Assembly (NCBI GenBank): GCA_019358855.1
Contig: JAHHII010000015.1
Span: 1-64,000, forward strand
DNA length: 64,000 nt
Source of the DNA: Timaviella obliquedivisa GSE-PSE-MK23-08B
GTDB lineage: Bacteria > Cyanobacteriota > Cyanobacteriia > Elainellales > Elainellaceae
Direction: 5' to 3'
The notes below the pieces were generated by a model. That model made no database searches, had not been told where the DNA came from, and was given only the letters and a program-made list of their open reading frames with translations. A program made the position numbers and the translations under genes. This document shows, in pieces, positions 43,013-53,300 of this stretch; positions within the stretch are counted from its first letter, which is position 1, and every line of letters begins with the position of its first letter.

Positions 43013-44947
43013 ATGAGTCACCCTTTGCAACCCAACTCCAAGCGCATATTATGTAACCCTTTTCAAAGAATTGAGCGACCCTTTACGAGTATCTCAAAAA
43101 GCGCGCTTTATCTATTAAAATCATTCTCGGGTCATCTATCTAAGGGCTATAGGTGGAGCCGAATCCACCGCTTCTACCAACTTGCTGTATGCAGTCTCGC
43201 TACTTTTCTCTTGCTAACGGTAAGCGCAAGCCAAGGCAGGGCGATCGCACCATCAACCACCATCCCTGTCTTAGGGCAATTGCCATCCTTGACTAATCCA
43301 ACCACTACTCCGCCCCTGCCAACGGGCGTAGAACGGCGAGGCACATTAGAAGCTGCTGGAATAAGGCTGGACGGAAAAGAACTGTTTAAAATTGCGTCTT
43401 CAGCTATTTTCAACCGCAGTGAGCCGGGTAGCCAAATTCCAGTCGAAGTTCGTGCCAAACAGGTGGAAGCCAATCTTAGACAACTGACTCTAGCAAGTAA
43501 AGTATCTGAGGATGAAATGCTAGACCCCGAAACCCTACGGGTTTCAATTGAGATACTGAATGGTCAGCCAGTTTTATTTGTTAAAGATGCTACCTTGACG
43601 GAAGCGAAAGTCTTGCTGACGGTAACCGATACAGATGCCCAGTTTTACTCCACAACCCAAGACAGACTGGCAAACCGATGGAAGGAAATTTTAGAGAATG
43701 AACTGCGCCAGGCGCTAGAACTGCGCCAGCCAGAAGCATTAGAACAACAGAACTCTGAAGCGATTAGAATTTTAATGGCAACGGCGCTGTCAACCGTTTT
43801 ACTGAGTGGAGTTTGGATATTTTGGGGATGGCGCAGACGGAAGCTTGAGCAACGGCAGGCAGCCGAGATAGCGGCTCGTGTTGAAGCTACGCCTGCGGTA
43901 GAAGCAACTCATGCTGGAACAACCCATGTTGAAACCACTTACTTAGAGCCTTGGCTGTTTCAGAGGCTACATGATTATTTGGGATTACAGCGACGACTGA
44001 AGATTGTTCGATTTTTTCGGTGGTTGACTTTTTGGGCGATCGCTTTTACCTGGCTGATTGGGCTTGCCTATAGTCTCAGAACCTTTCCTGAAACGCGCCA
44101 GTTTGCCAACAGAGTCATTGCCATCCCGGTTGTAATTTTAATAACGTGGTTTCTAACAGGGCTAATTAATCGCCTTACCGATCTGGTCATCGATCGCTTT
44201 ATCGAAAGCCGTGAGCAAGACCAATCTTTAACAGAAGCAAATTTACAGCGGGTCGCCACGCTTGCTAACGTGGTTAAAGGGCTAAAAAGAGTTCTGGTTT
44301 ATTCTCTAGGTTTTCTCTGGGTGCTCCAGTGGCTAAATCTTGCACCCGGATCGCTTTTGGCGTTGGGAGCATTAGTTGCATTAGCAATTTCGTTTGCGGC
44401 ACAAAGCCTGGTTAAAGATCTCGTGAACGGATTCTTAATTTTGTTAGAAGACCAGTTCCGAATTGGAGATTACGTCAGAATTGGTACGGCTGCTGGATTT
44501 GTGACAAACCTAAATTTACGCATCACTCAGATCCGCAGTGACGATGGTAATTTAATCACTTTACCCAACAGCCTAATTACTCAAGTAGAAAACATGTCAC
44601 GGACTTGGGCAAGGGCAGATTTTCGGATTGAGGTCGCCTATGATACCAATGTGGATTTGGCTCTTGCAGTCGTTCGTGAAACCGTCGATCGCATGGCACA
44701 AGATCCAGAATGGCAATCCTTAATCTTCGATACCCAAGAACTGTTTGGCGTTCATCAGATTTCGCACACGGGCATCGTGATTCGCATCTTGATTAAAACG
44801 GCTCCGCTTAAACAATGGCCGACAGCACGAGAATTGCGCCGTCGGCTTAAAATTGCTTTCGATCGCCATAATATTCAAATTGGTGTTCCGCAACAAGTTG
44901 TGCTAGGCACCCTTACTGATATACTTGACCCTGCTGACACAACCTAA
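43013..44947 (+). CDS. MscS family mechanosensitive ion channel with extended N-terminus
   Basis: A 644-residue protein. A signal-like hydrophobic stretch (YQLAVCSLATFLLLTVSASQG) and a periplasmic region of about 170 residues precede transmembrane helices. The pore helix and beta domain are MscS-like (LLALGALVALAISFAAQSLVKDLVNGFLI, FRIGDYVRIG, ITLPNSLI). The C-terminal part carries the usual alpha/beta domain (FDRHNIQIGVPQQVV). Such channels release solutes during hypo-osmotic shock, fitting the trehalose and sucrose genes in this window (inference). The start is the ATG at 43013; a TTG at 43004 is possible. Confidence 0.9.
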   Translation: MSHPLQPNSKRILCNPFQRIERPFTSISKSALYLLKSFSGHLSKGYRWSRIHRFYQLAVCSLATFLLLTVSASQGRAIAPSTTIPVLGQLPSLTNPTTTPPLPTGVERRGTLEAAGIRLDGKELFKIASSAIFNRSEPGSQIPVEVRAKQVEANLRQLTLASKVSEDEMLDPETLRVSIEILNGQPVLFVKDATLTEAKVLLTVTDTDAQFYSTTQDRLANRWKEILENELRQALELRQPEALEQQNSEAIRILMATALSTVLLSGVWIFWGWRRRKLEQRQAAEIAARVEATPAVEATHAGTTHVETTYLEPWLFQRLHDYLGLQRRLKIVRFFRWLTFWAIAFTWLIGLAYSLRTFPETRQFANRVIAIPVVILITWFLTGLINRLTDLVIDRFIESREQDQSLTEANLQRVATLANVVKGLKRVLVYSLGFLWVLQWLNLAPGSLLALGALVALAISFAAQSLVKDLVNGFLILLEDQFRIGDYVRIGTAAGFVTNLNLRITQIRSDDGNLITLPNSLITQVENMSRTWARADFRIEVAYDTNVDLALAVVRETVDRMAQDPEWQSLIFDTQELFGVHQISHTGIVIRILIKTAPLKQWPTARELRRRLKIAFDRHNIQIGVPQQVVLGTLTDILDPADTT

Positions 44948-45093
44948 GAGCTAGAGTAATTCTGTGTGTTATTTTTTAATCCTTGTTAATTCTTGAGCAA
45001 AGCTGTTCATTAACATGAGTTAATTAATGTTAGGTTTTTGATTTGACCATTGTCAGTTAATTTGAAAAGCAATTCATCGCTCTGGTACAAGTT

Positions 45094-45606
45094 ATGAAGC
45101 CCTCAATGAATCCACTATTAAGCAATTCACTATTAGCAGTTGGCGCGGTAATAGCGATCGAGATCGTTGGAGTTGCGGCTAAAAATCTTGCAATGGCACA
45201 GCCCATCCCGACTGAAACCCCAATTCTCATGGCACAATCCTCCACGATCACAGGCAGTTGGCGGCTTATCTCTATGGGAACAACCGCCGCTCTAACCGTA
45301 CCCCTGCAAGCAACTGAACTGACCGCCAATTTTGAGGGCGATCGCGTTTCTGGTTCAGGTGGATGCAACCGCTTTACCGGAAGCTATGAAACCGAGTCAA
45401 ATATATTAAGCCTTGGCGCTCTAGCCTCTACTCGCAAGGCTTGTGAGGAATCTGTGATGAATCAGGAGGCAAAGTATTTAGCCGCATTACAAGCCGCCCA
45501 GCAATATGAGGTGAATACTCAAGGTGAGTTGCAAATCTTTTACCAAACTGCGCAAGAGTCAGGCGTTTTACGCTTTACCTCTCAAACCGTCAGAGCGTTA
45601 TGGTAA
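45094..45606 (+). CDS. META domain secreted protein (HslJ-like)
   Basis: A 170-residue exported protein. The first 45 residues are a signal region (LLAVGAVIAIEIVGVAAKNLAMAQ), followed by a META domain: ITGSWRLISMG, LTANFEGDRVSGSGGCNRFTGSYE, STRKACEESVMNQEAKYLAAL. The domain is found in the E. coli heat-inducible HslJ, whose job is unclear. Two cysteines (GGCNRF and KACEES) may form a disulfide. ATG at 45094, or at 45106 with a shorter signal. It converges with the molybdoenzyme gene 70 bp away. Confidence 0.88.
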   Translation: MKPSMNPLLSNSLLAVGAVIAIEIVGVAAKNLAMAQPIPTETPILMAQSSTITGSWRLISMGTTAALTVPLQATELTANFEGDRVSGSGGCNRFTGSYETESNILSLGALASTRKACEESVMNQEAKYLAALQAAQQYEVNTQGELQIFYQTAQESGVLRFTSQTVRALW

Positions 45607-45676
45607 ACAGTGCATTACCGTTCCATCACGGTTATCTTAATAGGATTTTATAACCACAAAGTCATGACGCTCATCT

Positions 45677-47962
45677 CTATTTTTTCTGTTGCACCTGTTG
45701 CTTTTTGCTATAAACTACGACGGGTACTCGCTTATAAGCAGGCGTGCCACATCGTACTTCAGTTTTTGCCTTAAAGATAACATTTACTTCAGGGTAGAAC
45801 ATTAGCGCCGCACCTTGCCGCACTGCGCCATAGATCACTTCTATATTGTCTAATTTACCTGCATCACCCTGTACAGTAACGCGATCGTGTTCAGCTAAGT
45901 TTACTCTTTCTGCATCGCTCCGATTGAGCAGAATACAGTGCCGATGGGGCATTCCCCGATACTGATCCCCAATTTTGTAAACCACTGTGTTGTGCTGCGA
46001 GTAGCTCCGTCCCGTCATTAATGCCAAAATAAGACTGTTTGCAGGTTCAGCAATTCCGAAATCTTTGGGTTCAGGTAAGGTAAGGTTAGGTAACGGCGTA
46101 GTGAGCATCTTTGCTTTTCCCGATGGTGTTTTGAAATGAGGCTCAGTGACGATGCGTCCAGAGATAGTGAATTCTTCTTGGGTATCGTCAAGGGTGGCGA
46201 TTTTTTCGTAACCGGGAATGGTTTTAGCAATCAACTGTCGCACGTAGCGGGTATCTTGCATCTTACGCCACTCTACTGGATAGTCACCTAGCAACCGATG
46301 CGCCAGTTCTGTCAAAAATTCGACTTCCGAAATCAGGTCAGCATTCTTTAAGTGGGTTGTGCCTTCATCGTTGAACCGGACAAAGTTGTTACCCGACTCA
46401 ACCGTAGTTTTGTGGGGGTTTTCAAACCGATTTAGGACAGGGATGATAATAGTATTTACTTTTGCCAATCCATTAAAGTGCCCAATGTTAGGTTTGGTAG
46501 CCATGTAAATAATGGTATCAATGTTTCCCAACGCCCGTTTTGCTTGGGCTGAGTCAGGATTAGCACCATAAATATTACCACCAACACATATTAGACTCTC
46601 TACTTTGCCTGCTTCTGCTGCTTCAATTAAATCGCGGGTGTGATAGCCCTTGGGTAGATTCAGCGATCGCCCCAAAAGTGTCTCTAGTGCTTGCTTAATC
46701 TCCTCTTTCAGCTTTACTGTTACGCCCATTGAGCCAAAGCCTTGCACATTAGAATGCCCACGCACAGGCATTAGCCCTGCGCCCATTCTGGCAATCTGAC
46801 CCGTAATCAACGCAGTATTAGCAATGCTATAAACGTTGTCAACACCATTCATCTGTTGAGTAATTCCCATCGCCCAACCGAAGACCACACCCTTCGACAT
46901 ACCTATAATTGCTGCCGCTGCTTCAATTTCTGTTTGAGTAACGCCGCAAAGTGTACTAAGGGTTTTCCAGGAAAGCGATCGCGCCTGTTCTAGCACGGCT
47001 TCCCACCCTTCTGTATACGCTTGTAGGAACGGGTAATTAACTCGATTCTGTTCAATCAACGCTTTTTGAATACCAACAAATAGCGCCACGTCGCTACCTG
47101 GAATGGGCTGTAAATACAATGAAGCAATTTCAGAGCCAGGAACCAAAGATTTAACTGGGAACACAGGGGAGCCAAACTTGACCAATCCAACTTCCATGAC
47201 TGGATTAATGACAATAACTTTACCACCGCGATCGCGCAGTTTAATGAGCTCATTCATTAAACGCGGATGATTTGAAGAAGAGTGCGCCCCTGCTAATACG
47301 ACACAATCTGCTTGCTTCAGACTCTCTAAACTAACAATTGAGGTCTTTGTGCCAAACATTTCTTGGAGTGCCGTTGTCGAGGGCGCGTGGCACAAGTCTG
47401 AACAATCTGCCAGATTATTAGAACCTAGCGTTCGCAGCATCAGTTGTAGCAAGAATGCCGCTTCGTTAGAACCCCGACCTGAGCTATATGAAGCAATTCG
47501 TTCAGGATGTTTTTGGAATGCTTTAGTCGCGATCGCGTAAATTTCGTCCCAAGAGATGCGTTCGTAGTGAGAATTACCCGCCCGAAAGATTACTGGAAAG
47601 CTCAATCGTCCTAAGCGATCGGCTTCCATAGAAGATAATTGCTCTAGCTCAGCGATCGAATGAGTATCAAAAAAATGTGCTGGAATAGGCGGCTGAATTT
47701 CGGCTGAAATTGCCTCAACGCTTTTCATACAGCGCTGTAGTTTTTCACCTTCTTCGTTAGTAAATCCACCTTTTTGTCCCCCTGTGCCCCAAGAACAAGA
47801 TAAACAAGCACTATGGTGAAACAGTGTTTTCCAGATTTTTGGTCCCTCTGGCGACAGCGTATGCTTTGCCCAATATTCAATAATAGGAATACCGCCCCCA
47901 ATCTCAGGAGTATCTGCGTTAGTTTCGTTGAAAGGCAGTTTGGGCTGAGGGTCAGTTTCCAT
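45677..47962 (-). CDS. FdhF/YdeP-like molybdopterin oxidoreductase
   Basis: A 761-residue molybdopterin enzyme alpha subunit of the YdeP type (E. coli YdeP is about 759). The N-terminus has SACLSCSWGTGGQKGG, with too few cysteines for a classical four-Cys iron-sulfur site. Moco-binding parts include SSGRGSNEAAFLLQLM, CSDLCHAPSTTALQEM, LAGAHSSSNHPR, VVFGWAMGITQQMNGVDNV and the C-terminal LALMTGRSYSQHNTVVYK and GDAGKLDNIEVIYG. Substrate is unknown; in E. coli YdeP aids acid resistance. It stands alone with no electron-transfer partner gene next to it. ATG at 47962. Confidence 0.9.
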   Translation of the reverse strand: METDPQPKLPFNETNADTPEIGGGIPIIEYWAKHTLSPEGPKIWKTLFHHSACLSCSWGTGGQKGGFTNEEGEKLQRCMKSVEAISAEIQPPIPAHFFDTHSIAELEQLSSMEADRLGRLSFPVIFRAGNSHYERISWDEIYAIATKAFQKHPERIASYSSGRGSNEAAFLLQLMLRTLGSNNLADCSDLCHAPSTTALQEMFGTKTSIVSLESLKQADCVVLAGAHSSSNHPRLMNELIKLRDRGGKVIVINPVMEVGLVKFGSPVFPVKSLVPGSEIASLYLQPIPGSDVALFVGIQKALIEQNRVNYPFLQAYTEGWEAVLEQARSLSWKTLSTLCGVTQTEIEAAAAIIGMSKGVVFGWAMGITQQMNGVDNVYSIANTALITGQIARMGAGLMPVRGHSNVQGFGSMGVTVKLKEEIKQALETLLGRSLNLPKGYHTRDLIEAAEAGKVESLICVGGNIYGANPDSAQAKRALGNIDTIIYMATKPNIGHFNGLAKVNTIIIPVLNRFENPHKTTVESGNNFVRFNDEGTTHLKNADLISEVEFLTELAHRLLGDYPVEWRKMQDTRYVRQLIAKTIPGYEKIATLDDTQEEFTISGRIVTEPHFKTPSGKAKMLTTPLPNLTLPEPKDFGIAEPANSLILALMTGRSYSQHNTVVYKIGDQYRGMPHRHCILLNRSDAERVNLAEHDRVTVQGDAGKLDNIEVIYGAVRQGAALMFYPEVNVIFKAKTEVRCGTPAYKRVPVVVYSKKQQVQQKK

Positions 47963-48227
47963 GTAGACACGCCATTGAAGTTTTTTTGCCTATGCAATTT
48001 AGCGTATGTCAAAGGAAGTAAGAATCCCCCGATAGGTAGATTTCGAGCATTGCTACAACATTTTTCAACATCAAGCATTTTAGTAACAAGCAATGAAAAA
48101 GAGATTCTGCCGATCGCTAGAAGAAGCACTGCAAAAATCAAGATATTTCGTTAGGGTGACTTGGATTACAGTTGATCTATGATAATCTGCAAATCGAAGT
48201 TTTCACTAAGTTTTACCATCAACACAA

Positions 48228-48731
48228 TTGGTTAAGAAGTCACCATCGCTCAAGAAATTTGACTACTCGCTTGACTTTAAAGCGATCGACTTTCGGCAGC
48301 ACCCCGAGCTTTATTGCATAGGAAAAGGCGAACAAGGTGTCTTACTCGTTGAGCCTTATAAGAGCGAGATACTACCCTATTGGAGATTCAAAACACCAGA
48401 GATTGCCCAACAGTCGGCAGAAGAAATTTATGCTCTTTTTCTTGCTTACAAAGAACAGAATGATTTTGTAGGAATGGACATGGCGCGGAAGTTTTTACAA
48501 ATGGGTTACACTCGCTCCCGTCGTTATGCCAATCATAAATCAGGACGGAAATATGACAAAAATTCTCGAGTTATTTTACCAAGAGAAGAAGACCCAATTA
48601 AAGCTCAATCTGCCAAAATCTTTTACGAGACATGGCAGTTAGCTAAGACAGATTCAGAATACTTGAAACTAAGCGATCGCCATCGAAACCAATATGAGCA
48701 ATTAACAGCACCTATAGAAGCTGAAGACTAA
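48228..48731 (+). CDS. DUF4385 family protein
   Basis: A 167-residue cytosolic protein. Most of its length, for example FDYSLDFKAIDFRQHPELY, GKGEQGVLLVEPYKSEILP and DMARKFLQMGYTRSRRYAN, matches the DUF4385 family found in bacteria and some phages; function is unknown. The basic segment SRRYANHKSGRKYDKN could bind nucleic acid (inference). No ATG is available: the frame opens with TTG at 48228. It is separated from the divergently transcribed molybdoenzyme gene by 265 bp. Confidence 0.82.
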   Translation: MVKKSPSLKKFDYSLDFKAIDFRQHPELYCIGKGEQGVLLVEPYKSEILPYWRFKTPEIAQQSAEEIYALFLAYKEQNDFVGMDMARKFLQMGYTRSRRYANHKSGRKYDKNSRVILPREEDPIKAQSAKIFYETWQLAKTDSEYLKLSDRHRNQYEQLTAPIEAED

Positions 48732-48987
48732 AGTGCGAGAACAAAGCGGTTACAAATAAGATAAACTGTGCAACTACAATGCTAGGAACCAAGGACACCT
48801 TTAAGGCTTGAGAAGACAATTCCGAGAAACTAACTTTACGTAGCCAGCCCGAAAAGAAACTTTCATGGTTCTCTATAATGCTTTAAACTCTTCACAAGAA
48901 AGCATTTTAGAACCTATTTTTATAAAAGCAGGAAACTTTCTACTCGCTTAATTAGATGCATGGCTTGGATTTGTCGCTGAATTAAAG
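48732..48987. other. Non-coding spacer after DUF4385
   Basis: AT-rich spacer between DUF4385 and the terminator of the repeat-rich secreted protein gene, which reads toward it. I see no coding frame, repeat or clear hairpin here. Confidence 0.4.
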
Positions 48988-49020
48988 TAAAGCTTCCCAT
49001 CCTGAAGATGAGAAGCTTTA
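48988..49020 (-). terminator. Hairpin terminator of the repeat-rich secreted protein gene
   Basis: TAAAGCTTCCCATC pairs with GATGAGAAGCTTTA (one mismatch) around a five-base loop, 85 bp past the stop codon of the minus-strand gene. On that strand it is followed by TTTAATT. Confidence 0.7.
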
Positions 49021-49105
49021 TGTCTGGTTTATTTTTTCTACATGCTCAGCCTATAAAACTATTCTCTCTGTTTGAAGCAGTTTGAAACAGGCTGAAGATA
49101 GCCCA

Positions 49106-49735
49106 TTATTTAGTGTCAGACTCGCTAGGTAGAGATTGCGTAGGAGCAGTGGTATTGCTAGGTGAACCTGAGCTACCGCTTGATCCGGAAGATGAACCGC
49201 CTTGACCCGCGCCACTAGGAGATTGATTCTGAGGTGCAGTCTGTGTTTCAGTTTCATCACTTTCGCTAGGCAAGTTCTGGGTAGGAGCAGTGGTACCGCT
49301 GGGTGACATAGTGCCATCTGAACCCGTTGTATTGCCAGGTGAACCCATGCCGTTTGAGCCAGAAGACCCACTTGATCCAGGCGAAGAACCATCTTGCATC
49401 ATGCCATCGGGAGAGCGGGTTTCGGGAGCAGATGAGGGTTCAGGTACATCACTTTCGCTAGGTAAGTTCTGAGTAGGAGCAGTAGTACCGCTGGGTGAAA
49501 ACGTAGGGTTCTCTTGAGGCGATTGACTTGATGAACCCGTGTAGTATGGGCTTCCTTCGCAACGAGAATTCATTGGGGTGCGATCGCAAAGGATGATAAA
49601 GCCCTCTTTCGATAACTCAAACTCTGGAGTTGAGCCAGAGGACTGAGCCAAGGCAGGAAAACCTGTAAGAATGCCGATTCCTGCTACGCCTACAGCTAAG
49701 GAAAGTTTTTTGACAAAAGTTAAAGAGTGAAGCAT
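49106..49735 (-). CDS. Secreted Ser/Gly/Pro-rich repeat protein
   Basis: A 209-residue protein with a signal peptide (FVKKLSLAVGVAGIGILTGFPALAQ) and a short Cys-containing segment (FIILCDRTPMNSRCEGSPYY, possible disulfide). The low-complexity tail carries three copies of a 17-residue unit, SPSGTTAPTQNLPSESD (the third is SPSNTTAPTQSLPSESD), separated by Gly/Ser runs. It matches no family I know; it is probably a disordered cell-surface or matrix protein. ATG at 49735 directly precedes the signal peptide; the reading from 49792 adds an unlikely leader. Confidence 0.75.
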   Translation of the reverse strand: MLHSLTFVKKLSLAVGVAGIGILTGFPALAQSSGSTPEFELSKEGFIILCDRTPMNSRCEGSPYYTGSSSQSPQENPTFSPSGTTAPTQNLPSESDVPEPSSAPETRSPDGMMQDGSSPGSSGSSGSNGMGSPGNTTGSDGTMSPSGTTAPTQNLPSESDETETQTAPQNQSPSGAGQGGSSSGSSGSSGSPSNTTAPTQSLPSESDTK

Positions 49736-49960
49736 AGTGTTATTCCTACGTTTGTATTGGCTTATCAAGGTTAGCAAGGCATCTACGGGCAACCCACCGT
49801 CTAGAGGGTGAGAGTAGCTCTTTCGATAGGGGGATTGAATAAGGTTAATTAATGCTCAATATATTCTAATATTTTAGATACGCCTGCTTTGTTTGCAGCG
49901 CAAGTAGGCTTTTGGAATTCTAAATTAGTCATCAGTCTCGGCTTGCTCACCTCATTCAAC

Positions 49961-50008
49961 AACGCCCAACTTGAGGAACGCCCGAATTGAGGAACGCCCA
50001 AATTGAGG
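49961..50008. repeat. Three 16-bp tandem repeats
   Basis: The units AACGCCCAACTTGAGG, AACGCCCGAATTGAGG and AACGCCCAAATTGAGG follow each other without spacing and differ at two positions. Non-coding. Confidence 0.9.
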
Positions 50009-50160
50009 CAGTCCTGACCCATGAGGCAGCCCATCATTACTATCGAGACACCTTTTGTTTTTTCTGGTTTGGCTAGTTGAGTCGGGCGACCAGTTGGCTC
50101 CCTGACTCAAACGTTTTGTGGCAAGAACTTATTATTACCGCGCGAACTTCGTGCAGATCA

Positions 50161-50192
50161 ATGGGATGCCCAAAAAATGGGATGCCCAAAAA
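50161..50192. repeat. Two perfect 16-bp tandem repeats
   Basis: ATGGGATGCCCAAAAA is present twice head to tail. It probably arose by slippage. Non-coding. Confidence 0.9.
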
Positions 50193-50348
50193 ACCGACGC
50201 ACTGCTGCTAACAGAAACAAGGAAAGGGGCTTTGATTTAGATTCATACTTTCATTCAACGATGCTCAGCAACACCAATAGTTTAGCGCTATTGAAAGTAT
50301 CCTCTTCTAAACCCTAGCCTCTTCCCTAAGCAGAAAGAGAAACTAGAT

Positions 50349-53300
50349 TCAGGGGCTGATTTTTTTATCAGGATTGATACCTAGTAACTCTAAGATCCGC
50401 TGGAGCGGAACATCTGTCCAATCTGGGCGGGCTTCCATTTCATACCCCAACTCATACACTGCCTTTTCGAGTAGAAAAGCGTCTAGTAAAACCTGAAGCT
50501 CGGGCTGTGTTTTAGGTAAGAACGCGGCACCGCTCGCCGTTGCTAAATACTTTTTCAAAAACACCACGCTTGTCCAGTAATACACGAACTGCGCCCATTG
50601 CTCCATCAATGGCAGATTCTCTGTCCGAATGACACCACTCTCAACCTCGCGCTGTAAAGCTATCCGCGATGCATAGTAAAAAGATTGCACCATGCTAGCA
50701 ACGTCTCGGATTGGCGATCGCTTCATCCGTCGTTCACTCAGCGGACGGCTGGCTTCACCTTCAAAGTCAATGATGACAAAATCTTTACCTGTATACAACA
50801 CCTCCTCAAGATGATAATTACCATGACAGCGAATTCGCATGACGGCAATAGGTTGATCAACAATGCGCTTATAGTGATCTAAAATTGCACTTTGTTCATT
50901 CAGTAAAGTCCGAACCGAGGCTTGTTGTTTAATGGGCAGTTTTTTCAGTTGCTTTTTCAAGCGTAAAAAAATCTGTCCAGCCTGGTTGCGCATATATTGG
51001 TAAACCGATCGCTGGTGGAACAGCGTAAACGGCTCTGGTGCAAAGCTAGGATCGTTTTCATCCGCAGCTAAGGCAATATGCATTTCAGCGGTGCGTTGTC
51101 CCAGTAGCTCTGCGGCTCCCAGGTAGGTTCCCATAATTTCATAGGCTAACTCAGGCACCTCAAGCGTTAACGCATTGACTAATGAGGCTTGCGGCAACTG
51201 GACTTGGATCATTTCACTAGGTTGCGCCATTACTTTCTCGAAGAAATCACGCAGGCTATCGAGTGTGAACGACCATGCATCACGAGTATCTGGAATGTAT
51301 TTCTGAAACATTCCCAGAGCCATCGCTTCAACACCCTTGCGGCGATACTCTATTGATCCAATGATGGGTGCAAAGTGTTCACTAGGTGAATCAGTCGCAG
51401 TTGAACGTTGGGTTAAAAACCGTCCCATTTCAATGTCTGAGTTGATGCATTCTTCTGCTCTGCGAAACAGTTTAAAGATGAGGCGATCGCCATAAACGAC
51501 TAAGGCATTGCCATGCTCGACTTTAGGTAAATGGGGCGTGGCAGAGACAGACAGATTAGCTGGCTCAAACAAGGTTGCAACGATTTCACCCTGACTACCC
51601 TTCTGGGAGTGCTCCTGAATCAAAGCTTCTAGAGGAATAGGCAGAAAGTCTTTGTCGCTGAAGGCATCAAACAAAATGCCAGAAATGTAGTTGCCCTTAA
51701 TCTGGGCGATCGCGTGTTCGGTATGGGTAATAGGATGGTGATTCCCGACCGCGTAAGCTAACGGCAGCACATAGGTTTCGGCAACCCCTTCGGTATACTC
51801 GGCTTTGACCAAAACAATGTGATATTCATTAGCTTCGGGTTGCGGCTGAATATTAAACGGAATCACATCAGCAATTTGGGCAGATTGCATCGAACGATTG
51901 CGACTCCCAAACCAACGGCACTGTCGTAGGAAATCAGGCAGAAGCGCTTCTAATGCTTTTCTAGAATCTGCTTTGCTGTAAATATCTTGCCAATGACCGC
52001 TTACGGTTAAGGTCGGTAGCTGAGCCGGAGCTTTAGGAAGTAAGGCAGTGCTGGGCTGAATTTGCAGCGTAAACCAGAGAAACGAGTGAGGCCCCAAACT
52101 GAGAAAATAGGGTGTATCAGCAATGGGCGGAAATTCGGTGCGTCCAAAGATTTCAATGGGCATCATTCCTTGAAATGCCGATAGATCTAATTCTACTGCC
52201 TGTACAAATCGAGAAAGATTTGCCACGACCAAAATGTGTTCGCCATCATAGGTACGGGTGAACGCCAATACCTTGCGGTTTTCGGGAGAAAGAACTTCAA
52301 AAGTACCCCGACCGAACGCCTGGTAGCGACTTCTCACCGCAATTAATCGCTTCATCCACCACCACAGGGAACTAGAGTTTGCTCGCTGTGCTTCAACGTT
52401 GACAGTTTCATAGTTATACTCTGGGTCAACGATAGGAGGCGCATAAAGCCGTTGAGGATTGGCGCGGCTAAACCCAGCGTTGCGGTCAGAACTCCACTGC
52501 ATGGGAGTACGAACGCCATTGCGATCGCCCAAGTAAAAGTTGTCACCCATGCCAATTTCATCGCCATAGTACAGGACGGGCGTGCCAGGCAGCGACAGCA
52601 GCAGGCTATTCATTAACTCAATGCGCCGTCGATTATTCCCCATCAGGGGAGCCAAACGCCGACGAATTCCTAAGTTAATCCTCGCCTGCGGATCTTGGGC
52701 ATAAACGCGATACATATAGTCACGGTCTTCATCGCTGACCATTTCTAACGTCAGTTCATCATGGTTACGCAAAAATAGCGCCCACTGACAATTAGGCGGA
52801 ATTTCTGGGGTTTGTTGCAAAATATCGATAATAGGAAAACTATCTTCCATTTGCAGCGACATAAACAGGCGCGGCATCAGTGGAAAATGGAAGTTCATGT
52901 GGCATTCGTCACCCTGCCCATAGTACTCCGCTGCGTCTTCAGGCCATTGATTAGCTTCGGCAAGCAACATTCGATTAGGAAACTTGCGATCGACATGGGC
53001 GCGGAGTTGCTTCAGCCAATCGTGAGTCTTAGGCAAATTTTCGCAGTTGGTGCCTTCGCGCTCATACAAATACGGCACTGCATCCATCCGTAACCCATCA
53101 ACCCCCATTTCTAGCCAAAAATCGACAACATCGAAAATAGCTTTCTGAAGTTGGGGATGTTCATAATTCAGATCAGGTTGATGAGAGTAAAAGCGATGCC
53201 AAAAGTACGCTTTTGCAACAGGATCCCATGTCCAATTAGAGGTTTCAAAATCTTGGAAAATAATCCGTACACCTTGATATTGATTAGGAGTATCACTCCA

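Larger units (their letters stand above)
49736..50348. other. Non-coding region with two short tandem-repeat arrays
   Basis: A 613-bp gap between the secreted repeat protein gene and the end of the trehalose synthase gene, both on the minus strand. It contains three 16-bp repeats (49961-50008) and two 16-bp repeats (50161-50192). A piece resembling an end of the GCATTGCTGA element family, reading TTCATTCAACGATGC, is near 50248-50262. No credible gene. Confidence 0.5.

Noticed and set aside
45013..45050. Possible terminator after the MscS gene (TAACAT ... ATGTTA followed by TTTTT)
   Set aside because: The stem is only about six A/T-rich pairs; too weak to call.
47725..48141. Minus-strand frame of 138 codons near the molybdoenzyme start
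   Set aside because: It overlaps the 5' end of the well-supported molybdoenzyme gene in a different frame and shows no domain.
49961..50192. Short repeats considered as a CRISPR array
   Set aside because: The units are directly adjacent with no spacers, only two or three copies of 16 bp, and no cas genes are in the window.
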